From contig NZ_CP017081.1 of assembly GCF_001645685.2 (NCBI RefSeq), forward strand, positions 1 to 64,000: 64,000 nt of DNA, read 5' to 3'. The notes under the pieces were generated by a model. The model saw only the letters and a program-made list of their open reading frames with translations, ran no database searches and was not told the DNA's origin. The DNA is from Peribacillus muralis. GTDB taxonomy: Bacteria; Bacillota; Bacilli; Bacillales; DSM-1321. This document shows positions 19,723 through 29,087 of this stretch, piece by piece (within the stretch, counting starts at the first letter, position 1; every line of letters starts with the position of its first letter). A program made the translations under genes and the position numbers.

Positions 19723-21576
19723 CTAATTAGCGACTAATCTTAATAATTCTTCTTTTGCTTGAACGGTATCGGATTTCAAATCAATAAACTCAATATAATT
19801 ATCTGTATTGGTTATGATAATCGGTGTAACTACCTCATAGCCGGCTTCTTTAATTTTCTTGACATCAAAATCAATTAAATGTTGCCCTTGAGTCACTCGG
19901 TCTCCTTGCTTAATCGCAGAAGAGAAATGTTCTCCTTGTAACGAAACCGTATTAATTCCAATATGAATTAATACTTCTGCGCCTTCATCCGATTGAATAC
20001 CAATTGCGTGATAGGTTGGGAACACCATCGTCACAACACCATTCACAGGAGAGGTAACTCGTCCTTCTGTCGGCTCTATCGCAACACCTCTTCCCATCGC
20101 ATTGGAAGAAAATACAGAGTCATTGACTTCATTTAATGGTTTAACTAAACCGGATAATGGACTCAAAATCGTTTCATTTTTTTCAGAAGATGGTTCTGAC
20201 TCTAATTTCTTTTCGTCCATTGCTATTGTTTTCTTATCTTCAAAACCTAGTACAAGCGTTAATCCGGCTGAAACTGCAAATGCTACAAACATGGCAATAA
20301 CATAAGAAATTAATGGAGAATATATAGGAACACTCAATATTGAAGGAAAGGCATATACTGTGGCTACAGCTCCAAGTAAACCACTGACACCTCCACCAAT
20401 TACCCCACCTATCGCTATATAAATAAGCCCGCGTTTATACCGAAGTGCTAAACCGTAAAGGATTGGTTCCGTAATTCCTGAAAGTAGTCCAGGCATCAAT
20501 GTTGAGCCTGCAAGTGCTTTTAATTTTTTATCTTCCGTTTTTAAGAACACCCCGAATGCTAAACCGATTTGTGCAAAGACAGCCGCAGACACTAATGCAA
20601 GAATCGGATCTCCTCCACTTGCTAAATTTTCAAGAATAAAAGGTGTAAACCCAGTGTGTATTCCAAACAAAGTAAGGAAGGTCCAACCTCCACCCAAGAT
20701 AGCACCAGTTAATACTCCAGTTTCTGCATATAAGAAATTAATAAATGTTCCAATCGAATTTGCTATATATATACCAACAGGACCAAATGCTATCATTGTT
20801 AATGGCACGATAATAATTAAAGCCAACATAGGAAGCATAAACATTTGTAAATCTTTATGAATGATTTTTTTTAGACATCTATTTAATAAAGCATAAATAG
20901 TGATTGCGATAAAAGCTGGAAATACAGATGAAGCATAGTTCACTAAAACAACAGGGATGCCAAGGAAATCTGTTATATCCCCACGAACTTGTAACAATCC
21001 TATGAAATTAGGCTCTAATAATGTTGCTCCTATCATCCCACCTACATAAGGATTTGCACCAAGCTTTGTAGAAATTGTGATACCTAGAAAAATGGGGAGG
21101 AAATAAAAAATCGCATTCCCGGCAGCTAATAAAATAGTGTAAGTTCCACTGTCAGTTGATAGGATATCGGTCATTGTTAAAAGAGCTAATAATGCTCTCA
21201 GCATACCTGCCCCAGCTAGCGCACCAAGTAAAGGCGAGAAACTTCCTGAGATAACTTCAAAAACCTTTTCAATAATATTTACTTTTTGCTTTGATGGTGT
21301 TGTATTATTTTTATCTCCATCGATATTTACAGCGGATTGTATTTCTTTAAAAACTTCAGATACATGGCTTCCAATTACTACTTGAAATTGGCCGCTATTT
21401 ACAACAACACTCAACACACCATCTAAATTTTCTAGTTTTTCTTTATCCGCTTTCTTATTATCATGAAGGTTAAATCGTAATCGCGTTGCACAATGCACGA
21501 CATTTTTAATATTTTCTTCTCCACCCACGAAGTAATTGATTTCTCCTGCTAGCTTTTTATAGTTCAATTTTTTCAC
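19723..21576 (-). CDS. bglP: PTS beta-glucoside transporter, EIIBCA
   Basis: The 617-residue three-domain PTS permease is in the order IIB-IIC-IIA. IIB carries the phospho-Cys in NVVHCATRLRF at about residue 29. IIC spans about residues 100-450 with ten hydrophobic segments and GITEPILYG. IIA carries the phospho-His in EVLIHIGINTVSLQG near residue 550. It takes up and phosphorylates aryl-beta-glucosides or cellobiose-type sugars. The GH1 enzyme follows after about 195 bases. I found no LicT-type antiterminator gene or clear RAT site in the window, so regulation is not visible; a cre-like site about 430 bases upstream is weak. Confidence 0.93.
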   Translation of the reverse strand: MKKLNYKKLAGEINYFVGGEENIKNVVHCATRLRFNLHDNKKADKEKLENLDGVLSVVVNSGQFQVVIGSHVSEVFKEIQSAVNIDGDKNNTTPSKQKVNIIEKVFEVISGSFSPLLGALAGAGMLRALLALLTMTDILSTDSGTYTILLAAGNAIFYFLPIFLGITISTKLGANPYVGGMIGATLLEPNFIGLLQVRGDITDFLGIPVVLVNYASSVFPAFIAITIYALLNRCLKKIIHKDLQMFMLPMLALIIIVPLTMIAFGPVGIYIANSIGTFINFLYAETGVLTGAILGGGWTFLTLFGIHTGFTPFILENLASGGDPILALVSAAVFAQIGLAFGVFLKTEDKKLKALAGSTLMPGLLSGITEPILYGLALRYKRGLIYIAIGGVIGGGVSGLLGAVATVYAFPSILSVPIYSPLISYVIAMFVAFAVSAGLTLVLGFEDKKTIAMDEKKLESEPSSEKNETILSPLSGLVKPLNEVNDSVFSSNAMGRGVAIEPTEGRVTSPVNGVVTMVFPTYHAIGIQSDEGAEVLIHIGINTVSLQGEHFSSAIKQGDRVTQGQHLIDFDVKKIKEAGYEVVTPIIITNTDNYIEFIDLKSDTVQAKEELLRLVAN

Positions 21577-21729
21577 TTCCTTTTATCAATTAGGGGTACA
21601 GTACAATAAAATGGAATTTAAACTGTTAAATTATAAGATTTTAAAAATTGTCTCTACCTGTTTATAGGAATTTTTTCATAGCAGTTGTGTTGTAGGAAAA
21701 ACCATTATTTACATTATTGAACTATCCAT
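21577..21729. other. AT-rich leader upstream of bglP
   Basis: About 150 bases of leader. I looked for a LicT/SacY-type antiterminator hairpin and terminator on the minus strand and saw none. Confidence 0.4.
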
Positions 21730-22110
21730 CAGTCAACTTTTTGAGTTGGGCGAATGAAGATCTCACATACCACAGCAGTTTCAGGTGTACTTATGGTATA
21801 AGCGACTACATTAGTTGTATGAAGCTCAGTATCTCCCTTTCCTGGTGAGATAAACGTGCTTCGAAAAGTGGTGCATATGACTTTATTCCAGCGTAGAGTA
21901 CATCTACACCACCATATTTTTCAACTGCCAAATCAACAACTGCTTGAACACTGCTTTTTTTCGTAACATCTGCAACAACGTAATAAAGGCAGCGTTTGTT
22001 TAAAATTTAATAAGCGCTTTCAATCGACATGACGAGCGGCAATGACTATTTTAACCCCTTGTTCTATATTCCTATTACCAATTCCAGTTGATGCCGAATA
22101 TTACAACAAT
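21730..22110 (-). pseudogene. SDR pseudogene
   Basis: On the minus strand the sequence encodes fragments that match the SDR at 11414: a start region with an NW-type relic of the Rossmann motif, then VKIVIAARHVD, and at the end VAYTISTPETAVVCEIFIRPTQ before the stop near 21735. Large internal deletions and frame changes make it non-functional. It diverges from the intact LysR gene at 22282, so this was an SDR/LysR divergent pair. Confidence 0.8.
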
Positions 22111-22281
22111 TTTATCTTAATTAGTAGAAATAATAGATAACATCATCCTTTCTTCACTCAATATAACTTATTCTAGCTGTGCCATTTGTTTATAACAAAT
22201 ACTTATATCAAATATCAAGACATGCTTGTTAAGCATTTCTGAAACGTATATACTAAAAATAATAAAAAGGAGGCGTAATAG

Positions 22282-23190
22282 ATGGAATTTAGAGTTTTGC
22301 GATATTTTCTTACTGTTGCAAGAGAAGGAAGCATTACAGGTGCTGCTAATTTTTTGCATGTTACACAGCCAACCCTGTCAAGACAATTAAAAGATCTTGA
22401 ACAAGAGTTAGGAAAAAAACTATTTACTCGCAGTAGTCACAGTATCATCCTCACAGATGAAGGAATGCTCCTCCGAAAGAGAGCAGAAGAAATCGTTGAT
22501 ATGGTTGATAAATTAGGTATAGAATTTAGTTCTATGGAAGAAACAATAAGTGGTGACGTTTATGTAGGTGGTGGGGAAACGGACGCCATGAGACTGATTG
22601 CACAGGTAGTAAAAGGTTTACAATTACGTTATCCAAATATACGGTATCACCTGTACAGCGGAAACGAAGACGATGTGACTGAGCGGCTTGACAAAGGATT
22701 GCTTGATTTTGGTATTTTAATTGAACCAGCTGATTTATCTAAATACAATTTTATCAATATCCCAACCAAAGATGTTTGGGGCGTTGTTATGAGGAAAGAC
22801 AGTCCTCTTGCTTTCAAAGATACCATTCAAGCACTGGATTTATTAAATTTACCGCTAATCTGTTCACGGCAGGCTATGAAAAAGACATTGTCTAAAAATG
22901 AATTTGCAGATTGGTTTGGTGAAAATTTCGATAAATTAAACGTCGTGACTACCTACAATCTTGCATATAATGCTGCAATCATGGTTGAAGAGGGTATTGG
23001 TTATGCAATAACCCTTGATAAAATAGTAAATACGTCTAGTGAAAGTAACCTTTGTTTTAGACCGCTAGAGCCAAGACTTGAATCGGGCTTAAATATTGTT
23101 TGGAAAAAACATCAGGTTTTTTCCGCTGCTGCTGAAATGTTTTTAAAAGAAATACATGGAAAATTTTCATATTCTTTATCGGATGGTTAG
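22282..23190 (+). CDS. LysR-family transcriptional regulator
   Basis: The 302-residue protein has the LysR helix-turn-helix at residues 1-60 (MEFRVLRYFLTVAREGSITG; HVTQPTLSRQLKDLEQEL) and a periplasmic-binding-like effector domain. It closely resembles the small LysR regulators next to MFS and SDR genes in Firmicutes. AAGGAGG precedes ATG at 22282. The enzyme gene it faces (SDR at 21730) is decayed, so its remaining target is unclear; the bgl genes or the MFS are possible. Two further decayed copies exist at 12391 and 16045. Confidence 0.93.
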   Translation: MEFRVLRYFLTVAREGSITGAANFLHVTQPTLSRQLKDLEQELGKKLFTRSSHSIILTDEGMLLRKRAEEIVDMVDKLGIEFSSMEETISGDVYVGGGETDAMRLIAQVVKGLQLRYPNIRYHLYSGNEDDVTERLDKGLLDFGILIEPADLSKYNFINIPTKDVWGVVMRKDSPLAFKDTIQALDLLNLPLICSRQAMKKTLSKNEFADWFGENFDKLNVVTTYNLAYNAAIMVEEGIGYAITLDKIVNTSSESNLCFRPLEPRLESGLNIVWKKHQVFSAAAEMFLKEIHGKFSYSLSDG

Positions 23191-23425
23191 GAATATCAAG
23201 GTGAATTACTTAAACTATAGAATTACCAAAGTTAATAACCATCACATCAATGCACCTAAATCCGGCAATCCCCAGCTTAACGGTTGCCTAAAAATCTTGG
23301 AAACATTTGAAGTCATAATGGAAAAAACGAAACAGTTCTTTCAAGATCTTGAATAACTTTCTGCTTCACGTTGAAAAAATTTGATTTGTTTATGTTTGCC
23401 GTCTTTGATGAGCTTTCAAAAACCT

Positions 23426-23465
23426 AAAAAGGTATCGGATTGGCTTTCATTCCGATACCTTTTTA
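23426..23465. terminator. Bidirectional terminator between LysR and floT
   Basis: Arms of 13 bp (AAAAGGTATCGGA and its complement) flank an 11-nt loop, with A and T tracts on both sides. It lies 7 bases from the end of floT and can stop transcription from both directions. Confidence 0.88.
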
Positions 23466-23471
23466 TTTCTC

Positions 23472-25007
23472 CTATAACTCTTCCTTGCCTGCTGCCATAT
23501 CGATGTTCACTTCAGGATTTTCTTGTTTGATGGCGGCTACTGATATATTGCGCTTCCCTGAGAAATTCTCAAGCAAGTCTTTGACATCGATGCCTGAAGA
23601 TGCCTTTAGTGATTCCTGCAATGTGGCCATTAAATTCGTTGCATAACCCGTCACTTTATTGGCCCCGCCATTCGCACCGCTTCCGCCTGTATCGACGACA
23701 GTGATTTTGTCGATATTGCTAAGCGGGCTTGCCACTTGTTTGGCGTATTCCGGAAGCATTTTCAGGATCATATCCATGACGGCTGCCTGACCGAACTGTT
23801 CGAAGGCTTCGGCAATCTTCTGTTTGGCTTCAGCCTCTGCCACCCCTTTTAAACGGATGATTTCGGCTTCAGACGTACCCTGTGCCCTTTGTGCGTCCGC
23901 TTTGGCTAGACCATCCATACGAACGCGTTCCGCTTCCGCTTGTGCCATGGCTTCGATTTTATACTTATCGGCATCCGCTTCCGTTATCTGTTTCATCTTA
24001 TTGGCGGAAGCTGCCTGCTCTACCGCATAACGATCGGCATCCGCCTTTTTCTTCACTTCTGAATCATATTGCTTTTCACGGCGAAGGATCTCTTTTTCCT
24101 CCAGCTCGATTTGCTTTTGCCTCTCGATGATCCTGATTTGCATTTCCTGCTCGGTTACATCCTGTTTGGAGCGGGCGGTTTCCAAGTCGTATGCTTGGTC
24201 AGCACGAGCTTTGGCAATATCTTGCTCACGCCGGAATTCCGCTACCTTCAGTTTGTTGATTTTTTCGGCTTCGGCTATTTCAGTCGCCCTTTCAAGCTCG
24301 GCTCGCTGGGCTTCCTTCGATGCTTCGGCCCGCTTGATTCGCGTTTCCTTCTCTGCTTCAGCTGTAGCGATATCGGCATCCCTTTTCACCTGGGCGATTC
24401 TTGGCTTACCAAGAGATTCAAGGTATCCGTTTTTATCACGAACATCTTTAATCGTGAACGAGACGATAATCAGCCCCATCTTCGCTAAATCCTGTGAGGC
24501 TACCCTTTGCACTTCCTGGGAAAACTTTTCACGGTTTTTATAAATCTCCTCGACTGTCATCGAACCAAGAATGGAACGAAGATGACCTTCTAACACTTCG
24601 CGCGCTTCCTGTTCACGGTCATCTTTGGATTTTCCGAGAAATTGTTCAGCCGCTGTGGCAATGTCGGTGATCGAACCGCCAATCTTGATGATCGAGACAC
24701 CATCCGCCATGACAGGAACCCCTTGTTCCGTATATACTTCCGGAGTCGAGACCTCGAGTTTGCTAGAAAGCAAACTTAATGGTTCCGCTTGCTGGAACAC
24801 AGGCAGGACGAAAGCTCCCCCTCCGCGTACAATCTTAATTTTATTTCCTGATTCGTCGACGTGGACATTTTTACTGCCCAAGTAGCTTCCGGTTACAATC
24901 AAGGCCTCATCAGGACCCGCAGTACGGTATTTCGTAACAAAAACAGCAATGAGTGCGATCAATAAAAATGCCACAATGGCAACGACAATCCAGATTAAAC
25001 TAAACAT
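23472..25007 (-). CDS. floT: Flotillin-like protein FloT
   Basis: The 511-residue protein matches Bacillus FloT (YuaG, about 510). Residues 4-24 form a membrane-inserting hairpin, followed by an SPFH/band-7 domain (RTAGPDEALIVTGSYLGSKN; PVMADGVSIIKIGGSI; GSMTVEEIYKNREKF). A long Glu/Ala-rich coiled coil with EAEA-type repeats runs from about residue 215 to 400, and a C-terminal oligomerisation tail follows. It scaffolds functional membrane microdomains. The gene follows yuaF with 17 bases between, forming the usual yuaF-floT operon, and a sigma-W type promoter lies upstream of yuaF. Confidence 0.96.
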   Translation of the reverse strand: MFSLIWIVVAIVAFLLIALIAVFVTKYRTAGPDEALIVTGSYLGSKNVHVDESGNKIKIVRGGGAFVLPVFQQAEPLSLLSSKLEVSTPEVYTEQGVPVMADGVSIIKIGGSITDIATAAEQFLGKSKDDREQEAREVLEGHLRSILGSMTVEEIYKNREKFSQEVQRVASQDLAKMGLIIVSFTIKDVRDKNGYLESLGKPRIAQVKRDADIATAEAEKETRIKRAEASKEAQRAELERATEIAEAEKINKLKVAEFRREQDIAKARADQAYDLETARSKQDVTEQEMQIRIIERQKQIELEEKEILRREKQYDSEVKKKADADRYAVEQAASANKMKQITEADADKYKIEAMAQAEAERVRMDGLAKADAQRAQGTSEAEIIRLKGVAEAEAKQKIAEAFEQFGQAAVMDMILKMLPEYAKQVASPLSNIDKITVVDTGGSGANGGANKVTGYATNLMATLQESLKASSGIDVKDLLENFSGKRNISVAAIKQENPEVNIDMAAGKEEL

Positions 25008-25024
25008 AAATGACCTCCTACCCC

Positions 25025-25546
25025 TTATTCATTCTCGTGGGGAATGACATAGATTACCCCGTTTTTCACTTCAATGATCAAGACTTTCGTATTCGAAACA
25101 ATTTCTTCATTCTTATAGCTGGCTGCAGTCTTCGCAATGCTTCCACTGATGTTTTCGATCAAGACCTCCCCGAACCCATCAACCGGGACCGATGTCAGGA
25201 CCCTGCCGACCCTGCCTCTCAGATCGTTGTCATGAAAGGCTAAACTTTCCTCTGCAGATGAGATGGGAATCAACACGAATACGTTCAGTAGGGTGACGAT
25301 GGAAATTGAAATTAGCAGGGAAATCGCGGCATTCATCACACTATTGATTCCTGTAAGCGATTCAAGCAAAAATCCACTTGCAAAAAAGACCGTTAAAAAA
25401 CTGAAAATGAGTGTTGGATTAAATATATCCGGTAGTTCAAGGCCAGAGAATATATCATTAAACAAAATGAATAAGAATGTTAGCCCCCCGAAAATAATTA
25501 ATCCATATAAATAGATCGTTTCTAATGGAACTCCGAATAACTCCAT
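25025..25546 (-). CDS. yuaF: NfeD-family membrane protein YuaF
   Basis: About 173 residues: four TM segments near the N-terminus and a C-terminal OB-fold NfeD domain (GRVGRVLTSVPVDGFGEVLIE, KTAASYKNEEIVSNTKVLII). I prefer ATG at 25546 (MELFGVPLETIYLY) because the ATG at 25555 abuts the AAAGG sequence. YuaF partners flotillin FloT in membrane organisation. It is the first gene of the operon. Confidence 0.92.
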   Translation of the reverse strand: MELFGVPLETIYLYGLIIFGGLTFLFILFNDIFSGLELPDIFNPTLIFSFLTVFFASGFLLESLTGINSVMNAAISLLISISIVTLLNVFVLIPISSAEESLAFHDNDLRGRVGRVLTSVPVDGFGEVLIENISGSIAKTAASYKNEEIVSNTKVLIIEVKNGVIYVIPHENE

Positions 25547-25677
25547 CTCTTTCATCCTTTAAATTTGATTTTCCTAGGCAGCAGTCCGCCTTTAACGGCC
25601 TAGGATAGCAATTTGCTGCGAAATGATAATGATGTTCGTGATATATGATCCCCTCCAATTATGCTGCATACCTTTAA

Positions 25678-25703
25678 TACGGGTGACAGATCGGAAAGTT
25701 TCA
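25678..25703 (-). promoter_or_regulatory. Sigma-W type promoter of yuaF-floT
   Basis: On the minus strand TGAAAC (25703-25698) is followed by 16 bases and CGTA (25681-25678), the exact sigma-W consensus. It lies about 130 bases upstream of yuaF. The homologous B. subtilis operon is known to be sigma-W controlled, induced by cell-envelope stress. Confidence 0.85.
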
Positions 25704-25926
25704 TTTTTCTCCCACCTTTAGAATAATTTATCCAATTCTTTCGGGATGTAAGACTTATTAATGGGGAAGAAACCGGGCATCCAATATATACATATGAAAG
25801 TCACTTTGATCTCCCAAAATTAGCGAAGAATTCATTCATTTGCTGCCTGAGGTCAAGATTAAGCATTTTTTCACGTTTTACAAACGAATTTTCAGTGGGT
25901 CTAAGGTACTGCGAAGCATAATGTTA
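25704..25926. other. Gene-free intergenic stretch
   Basis: Between the sigma-W promoter and the bioY promoter I see no ORF with a ribosome binding site and no strong hairpin. Confidence 0.5.
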
Positions 25927-25992
25927 TTGACAGTGCTTACGTAACATATTAAAATTCTAATATGTTAACTATAATTATAATAGGTTTACAAT
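25927..25992 (+). promoter_or_regulatory. bioY promoter with palindromic operators
   Basis: TTGACA (25927-25932), a 17-bp spacer and TAAAAT (25950-25955) form a sigma-A promoter. A perfect inverted repeat, TAACATATTA / TAATATGTTA (25942-25951 and 25958-25967), overlaps the -10 box. Further on, TGTTAACT (25963) and GGTTTACA (25983) form a BirA-like inverted pair separated by 12 bases. BirA control of bioY is expected from the family; which palindrome is used cannot be decided here. Confidence 0.6.
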
Positions 25993-26005
25993 AGGAGGAA
26001 GCATA

Positions 26006-26578
26006 ATGAAGGAAAGTCATGAGAAGTTAAGAATGATGATGGTTACAGCTTTGTTTGCAGCACTTATCGGAATACTGGCACAAATTACGATTCCATTGCC
26101 ATTGGTACCGATCACAGGACAGACATTGGCTGTCGGGCTGGCAGCGACAATACTTGGTTCACGTTATGGAACATCTTCGGTTTTGCTTTACTTATTCATC
26201 GGAGCCGCAGGAGTGCCGGTTTTCGCTGAGATGTCCGGCGGGCTGGCCAAAATATTCGGTCCAACGGGCGGTTACTTATTATCCTATATACCAACAGTCT
26301 ATATAACAGGCCTGATATTGGAAAAAACCCGCTTCACCGTGCCAATGGCTTTCCTTGCAAATATAATCGGTATGCTACTTACCTTGATAATCGGAACGGT
26401 TTGGTTGAAATATATGAGTTCGCTATCTTGGACAGTAGCGTTTGCCAGTGGTTTTGCTCCATTTATCATCGTCGGCATCCTGAAGGCTTTCCTTGCATCC
26501 TGGCTTGGCATCACGATTCGATCCAGATTAGCAACAGCCAATATGCTTCCCAAAAAAAATGCGACACTTTCCCGTTAA
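26006..26578 (+). CDS. bioY: Biotin transporter BioY (ECF S component)
   Basis: The 190-residue, six-helix protein shows BioY family sequence: LAQITIPLPLVPITGQTLAVG near residue 25, LGSRYGTSSVLLYL, GAAGVPVFA and FGPTGGYLLSY. BioY captures biotin for an energy-coupling factor transporter; some function alone. AGGAGG precedes ATG at 26006. It is monocistronic here, with no ecfA/T genes in the window. Confidence 0.95.
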   Translation: MKESHEKLRMMMVTALFAALIGILAQITIPLPLVPITGQTLAVGLAATILGSRYGTSSVLLYLFIGAAGVPVFAEMSGGLAKIFGPTGGYLLSYIPTVYITGLILEKTRFTVPMAFLANIIGMLLTLIIGTVWLKYMSSLSWTVAFASGFAPFIIVGILKAFLASWLGITIRSRLATANMLPKKNATLSR

Positions 26579-26854
26579 GCTTTACCTAGGCTAAAGCAAG
26601 AAAGGGGATCGGTTTTCGGTCCCTCCCCCCCTCTTTGTTATCCATTTATGAAATAGAAAAAAAAGACCCTTATAAAAGAATCTTTTTTACATTTATTTAT
26701 TGCGGTCCTATCCCCATAAGTCCGAATATGATAGCAAATATATGTTATCCCCTTTGCTAACCGTATCCATTTTACTATACGATCGGCCATTTGACAACCG
26801 TTGAGGAAATATAAGTAAGCCTTCATATTAATGGTGGATACCTTTTTTGCGTCT
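26579..26854. other. Gene-free stretch after bioY
   Basis: A weak hairpin (GGGATCG / CGGTCCC at about 26607-26626) followed by a C-rich stretch may terminate bioY. No convincing gene follows before the YusW-like lipoprotein, which ends at 26855. Confidence 0.4.
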
Positions 26855-27343
26855 TTATTTATTGTTCACTTTGTACTCTTTTTTCGTGCCATCATCAAAA
26901 ACGACTTCTAAATCAAACTCTTCATAGTCATCCTTCAAATTAAACACTTTTGTCACTTCTTGAATGACTTCCTCATCTTTGGAATCTTTCGTGAAAGTCA
27001 ATTTCTCTAACATAGGAGTCAATTCTTTCATGGCTTCATCACCAAGAACTTTGTGGTTGTTCGCTTCGTCTTCAATGGAAGCTTCCGTTTGAGCCCCTGT
27101 AGCATCATATTCTGCTTCATAGTCGTTATCATTACCTGGATAGTCAACCTCCAATTGGAAGTCCTTGAACGCGAATGGTAGCTTTTCATTATTATTATCC
27201 GTTCCCGTTTCAGTATTCGTGTCCGCTTGGTTTTCATTTTCCTGAACCGGTGGATTTTTCACTTCGTCCTTGTCTTCCCCGCATCCAGCCAAAACTAGCA
27301 TGGCCGCAAATGGTACTGATAATACTTTCAATGTTCTTTTCAT
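26855..27343 (-). CDS. YusW-like lipoprotein
   Basis: About 162 residues: signal peptide with lipobox (AMLVLAGCGE, Cys about 21), an Asn/Glu/Thr-rich linker of about 30 residues and a domain with LPFAFKDFQLEVDYPGN, EAEYDATGAQTEASIEDE and a repeated beta unit ending EVVFDDGTKKEYKVN. This matches the B. subtilis YusW family of membrane-anchored proteins of unknown function. I chose ATG at 27343 (MKRTLK) because GGAGG lies about 9 bases upstream; an ATG at 27349 is also possible. Confidence 0.86.
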   Translation of the reverse strand: MKRTLKVLSVPFAAMLVLAGCGEDKDEVKNPPVQENENQADTNTETGTDNNNEKLPFAFKDFQLEVDYPGNDNDYEAEYDATGAQTEASIEDEANNHKVLGDEAMKELTPMLEKLTFTKDSKDEEVIQEVTKVFNLKDDYEEFDLEVVFDDGTKKEYKVNNK

Positions 27344-27460
27344 TGTCATTTCCTCCTTGGAAGTTTGTATACCTTATCTATTTCCTAAAAGAAGTCTTTT
27401 AAAACCAAAAACCTTTTAGATTTCCTAAGGTAAGCCAAATGAAGGAAACGCTGGAATGAC

Positions 27461-28105
27461 TTATAGTGGAATGATATAAAACAATACAGCAAAAAAGTGT
27501 GTGACCGAGCCACCAAGAACGAATACATGCCAAACGGCGTGGTGGAAGGGAAAACCGCGCCATACATAGAAGATTGCGCCAAACGTGTAAAGCAGCCCCC
27601 CTGCAATCAGCAACTGGATGCCAGCAGAAGGCATCGTTGCAGTCAGCGGACCCCATACGATCACGATCATCCACCCCATGGCGATATAAAGAATCGTTGA
27701 AAGGAATAAGAACTTTTTCACATAGAAAGCTTTGAAGACGACTCCAATTATCGCGACTCCCCAAATGATCCCTAGCAACGTCCAACCGAGGGTTCCTTGT
27801 ATTACAAGCAGCATAATCGGCGTATATGTGCCTGCAATGAATATGTAGATTGCTGAATGATCGAAGATTTCGAATAAATCTTTTGTTTTCCCCTCCGGAA
27901 AGCTATGAACCAGGGTAGATGATAGATATAAAAGAAGCATGGAGACGCCATAAATGACTGAAACGACAACATGCCAAGGCGGTCCCTCCTGTGCCGAGTG
28001 TATGATTAAGAATACTAGGGCGGCAATGCTCAATAACGCACCGATTCCGTGAGTTATCGCATTGACCACTTCTTCTTTTTTCGTATAAATATGTGTATTG
28101 GCCAT
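27461..28105 (-). CDS. Hemolysin III / PAQR-family membrane protein
   Basis: The 214-residue, seven-TM protein opens with the family N-terminus YTKKEEVVNAITHGIGALLS. HSFPEG, FDHSAIYIFIAGTYTPIML and FPFHHAVWHVFVLGGSVTHF carry the conserved His/Asp set of PAQR metal-dependent enzymes. B. subtilis YplQ and B. cereus hemolysin III are homologues; the in vivo role is uncertain (lipid homeostasis is suspected for the superfamily). It is a single gene facing the ArsR regulator. Confidence 0.93.
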   Translation of the reverse strand: MANTHIYTKKEEVVNAITHGIGALLSIAALVFLIIHSAQEGPPWHVVVSVIYGVSMLLLYLSSTLVHSFPEGKTKDLFEIFDHSAIYIFIAGTYTPIMLLVIQGTLGWTLLGIIWGVAIIGVVFKAFYVKKFLFLSTILYIAMGWMIVIVWGPLTATMPSAGIQLLIAGGLLYTFGAIFYVWRGFPFHHAVWHVFVLGGSVTHFFAVLFYIIPL

Positions 28106-28209
28106 GTTACAGCTCCTAACTCTTTCATTAACATTATTTGATATCTTTATTATACATCAGTTCAGTCATAGCCATGTAGGAAAGTGAATATTTACTTGAA
28201 AATGGAAGT

Positions 28210-28249
28210 TAATTAGATTATTATCTAATTAGACAACAATCTAATTAGG
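28210..28249 (+). promoter_or_regulatory. Operator repeats upstream of the ArsR-DUF2087 gene
   Basis: The 10-mer TCTAATTAGA, itself a perfect palindrome, occurs at 28224 and again as TCTAATTAGG at 28240, with a related TTAATTAGAT at 28210. Tandem 16-bp spacing next to the ribosome binding site suggests autorepression by the regulator that follows. Confidence 0.6.
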
Positions 28250-28259
28250 AGGTACAGGC

Positions 28260-28844
28260 GTGCAAATAGAAAAATTGGTCGCATTCCATAAAACGATGGG
28301 CGATGTGACGAGAATCAGGATTATATCGATTCTCGCAAATGGACCAAAACGCGGCCAGGCAATAGCAGGCATATTAAGTCTGACCGCCCCAACCATATCA
28401 CATCATCTGACTAAATTGAAGGAGATTAATTTAGTGAGAGATCGCAGGGAGAAAAATTCGGTATATTATTTCTTAAATGATGATGTCCTTCAGCATTATT
28501 CTCGGGCATTGCCTGAAATGATATTAAAAAAAGGGGAATCCAAGATGGATACGCAAAAACTGTCAGGAGAGCAAAAAAAGATCCTTGAAAATTTCCTTAC
28601 GGCAGATGGTCGATTGAAAACCATTCCAGCACAAAGGAAAAAGAAATTGATCGTTCTTTATCATATAGCTAGCCTTTTGGAAAACGGTCGTAAATATGAG
28701 GAAAAAGACTTGAATTCATTCATTCAAACCTTTCATGATGATTACGCAACGATAAGACGGGAGCTTATCATCGGAAGCATCATGTATAGGGAAAACAGCA
28801 TTTATGAACTGAATCCCCGCGAGATGTGGGCCACTATCGAGTAA
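28260..28844 (+). CDS. ArsR-family regulator with DUF2087 domain
   Basis: The 194-residue protein starts with GTG behind AGGAGGTACAGGC. Residues 1-85 are a winged helix-turn-helix (MGDVTRIRIISILANGP; LTAPTISHHLTKLKEINLV). Residues 105-185 are a DUF2087 domain (ILENFLTADGRLKTIPAQRKK; HDDYATIRRELI; MYRENSIYEL). Proteins of this pairing are repressors of unknown effector. Its own upstream repeats suggest autoregulation. Confidence 0.92.
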   Translation: MQIEKLVAFHKTMGDVTRIRIISILANGPKRGQAIAGILSLTAPTISHHLTKLKEINLVRDRREKNSVYYFLNDDVLQHYSRALPEMILKKGESKMDTQKLSGEQKKILENFLTADGRLKTIPAQRKKKLIVLYHIASLLENGRKYEEKDLNSFIQTFHDDYATIRRELIIGSIMYRENSIYELNPREMWATIE

Positions 28845-28850
28845 CATGAA

Positions 28851-29087
28851 TTATTGCAGTAAAAAACCGGCTTCCCTCAAGAGGGTGAGCCGGTTCGATG
28901 TTATTAAATGGCAAAATGGTGGCCGCCAATGATCTTGATGACCTCCAATTTTTCCATCCATTTCTTTTATGATTATTCTTGCAATGTTGTTAAGGGGAAT
29001 AGTAAGATCCAAATCTGTATCGTATAAAGCATTGTCTATGCCCTTTACACTCTCAGATAATTTGGGAATCCAGTTATTTATATTCAT
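28851..29087 (-). CDS. Small protein of unknown function, last gene of ABC operon
   Basis: The 78-residue ORF overlaps the end of the ABC permease gene by 14 bases (translational coupling). Residues 1-45 (MNINNWIPKLSESVKGIDN...) look like a real protein. The C-terminal third overlaps the terminator at 28865-28895 and reads like non-coding DNA, so the gene may be truncated. No homologue recognised. Confidence 0.45.
   Translation of the reverse strand: MNINNWIPKLSESVKGIDNALYDTDLDLTIPLNNIARIIIKEMDGKIGGHQDHWRPPFCHLITSNRLTLLREAGFLLQ
28865..28895. terminator. Terminator between ArsR gene and ABC operon
   Basis: The arms AACCGGCT and AGCCGGTT surround an internally paired CCCTCAAGAGGG loop, with an A-run at left. 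It sits 20 bases past the ArsR stop and serves convergent transcription. Confidence 0.78.

Noticed and set aside
22009..22022. cre-like site TGAAAGCGCTTATT (minus strand) upstream of bglP
   Set aside because: One mismatch to the consensus, but about 430 bases from the gene and inside a decayed SDR coding sequence.
24069..24543. Plus-strand ORFs of about 138 codons
   Set aside because: Antisense to the coiled-coil part of floT; produced by its Glu/Ala-rich codons.
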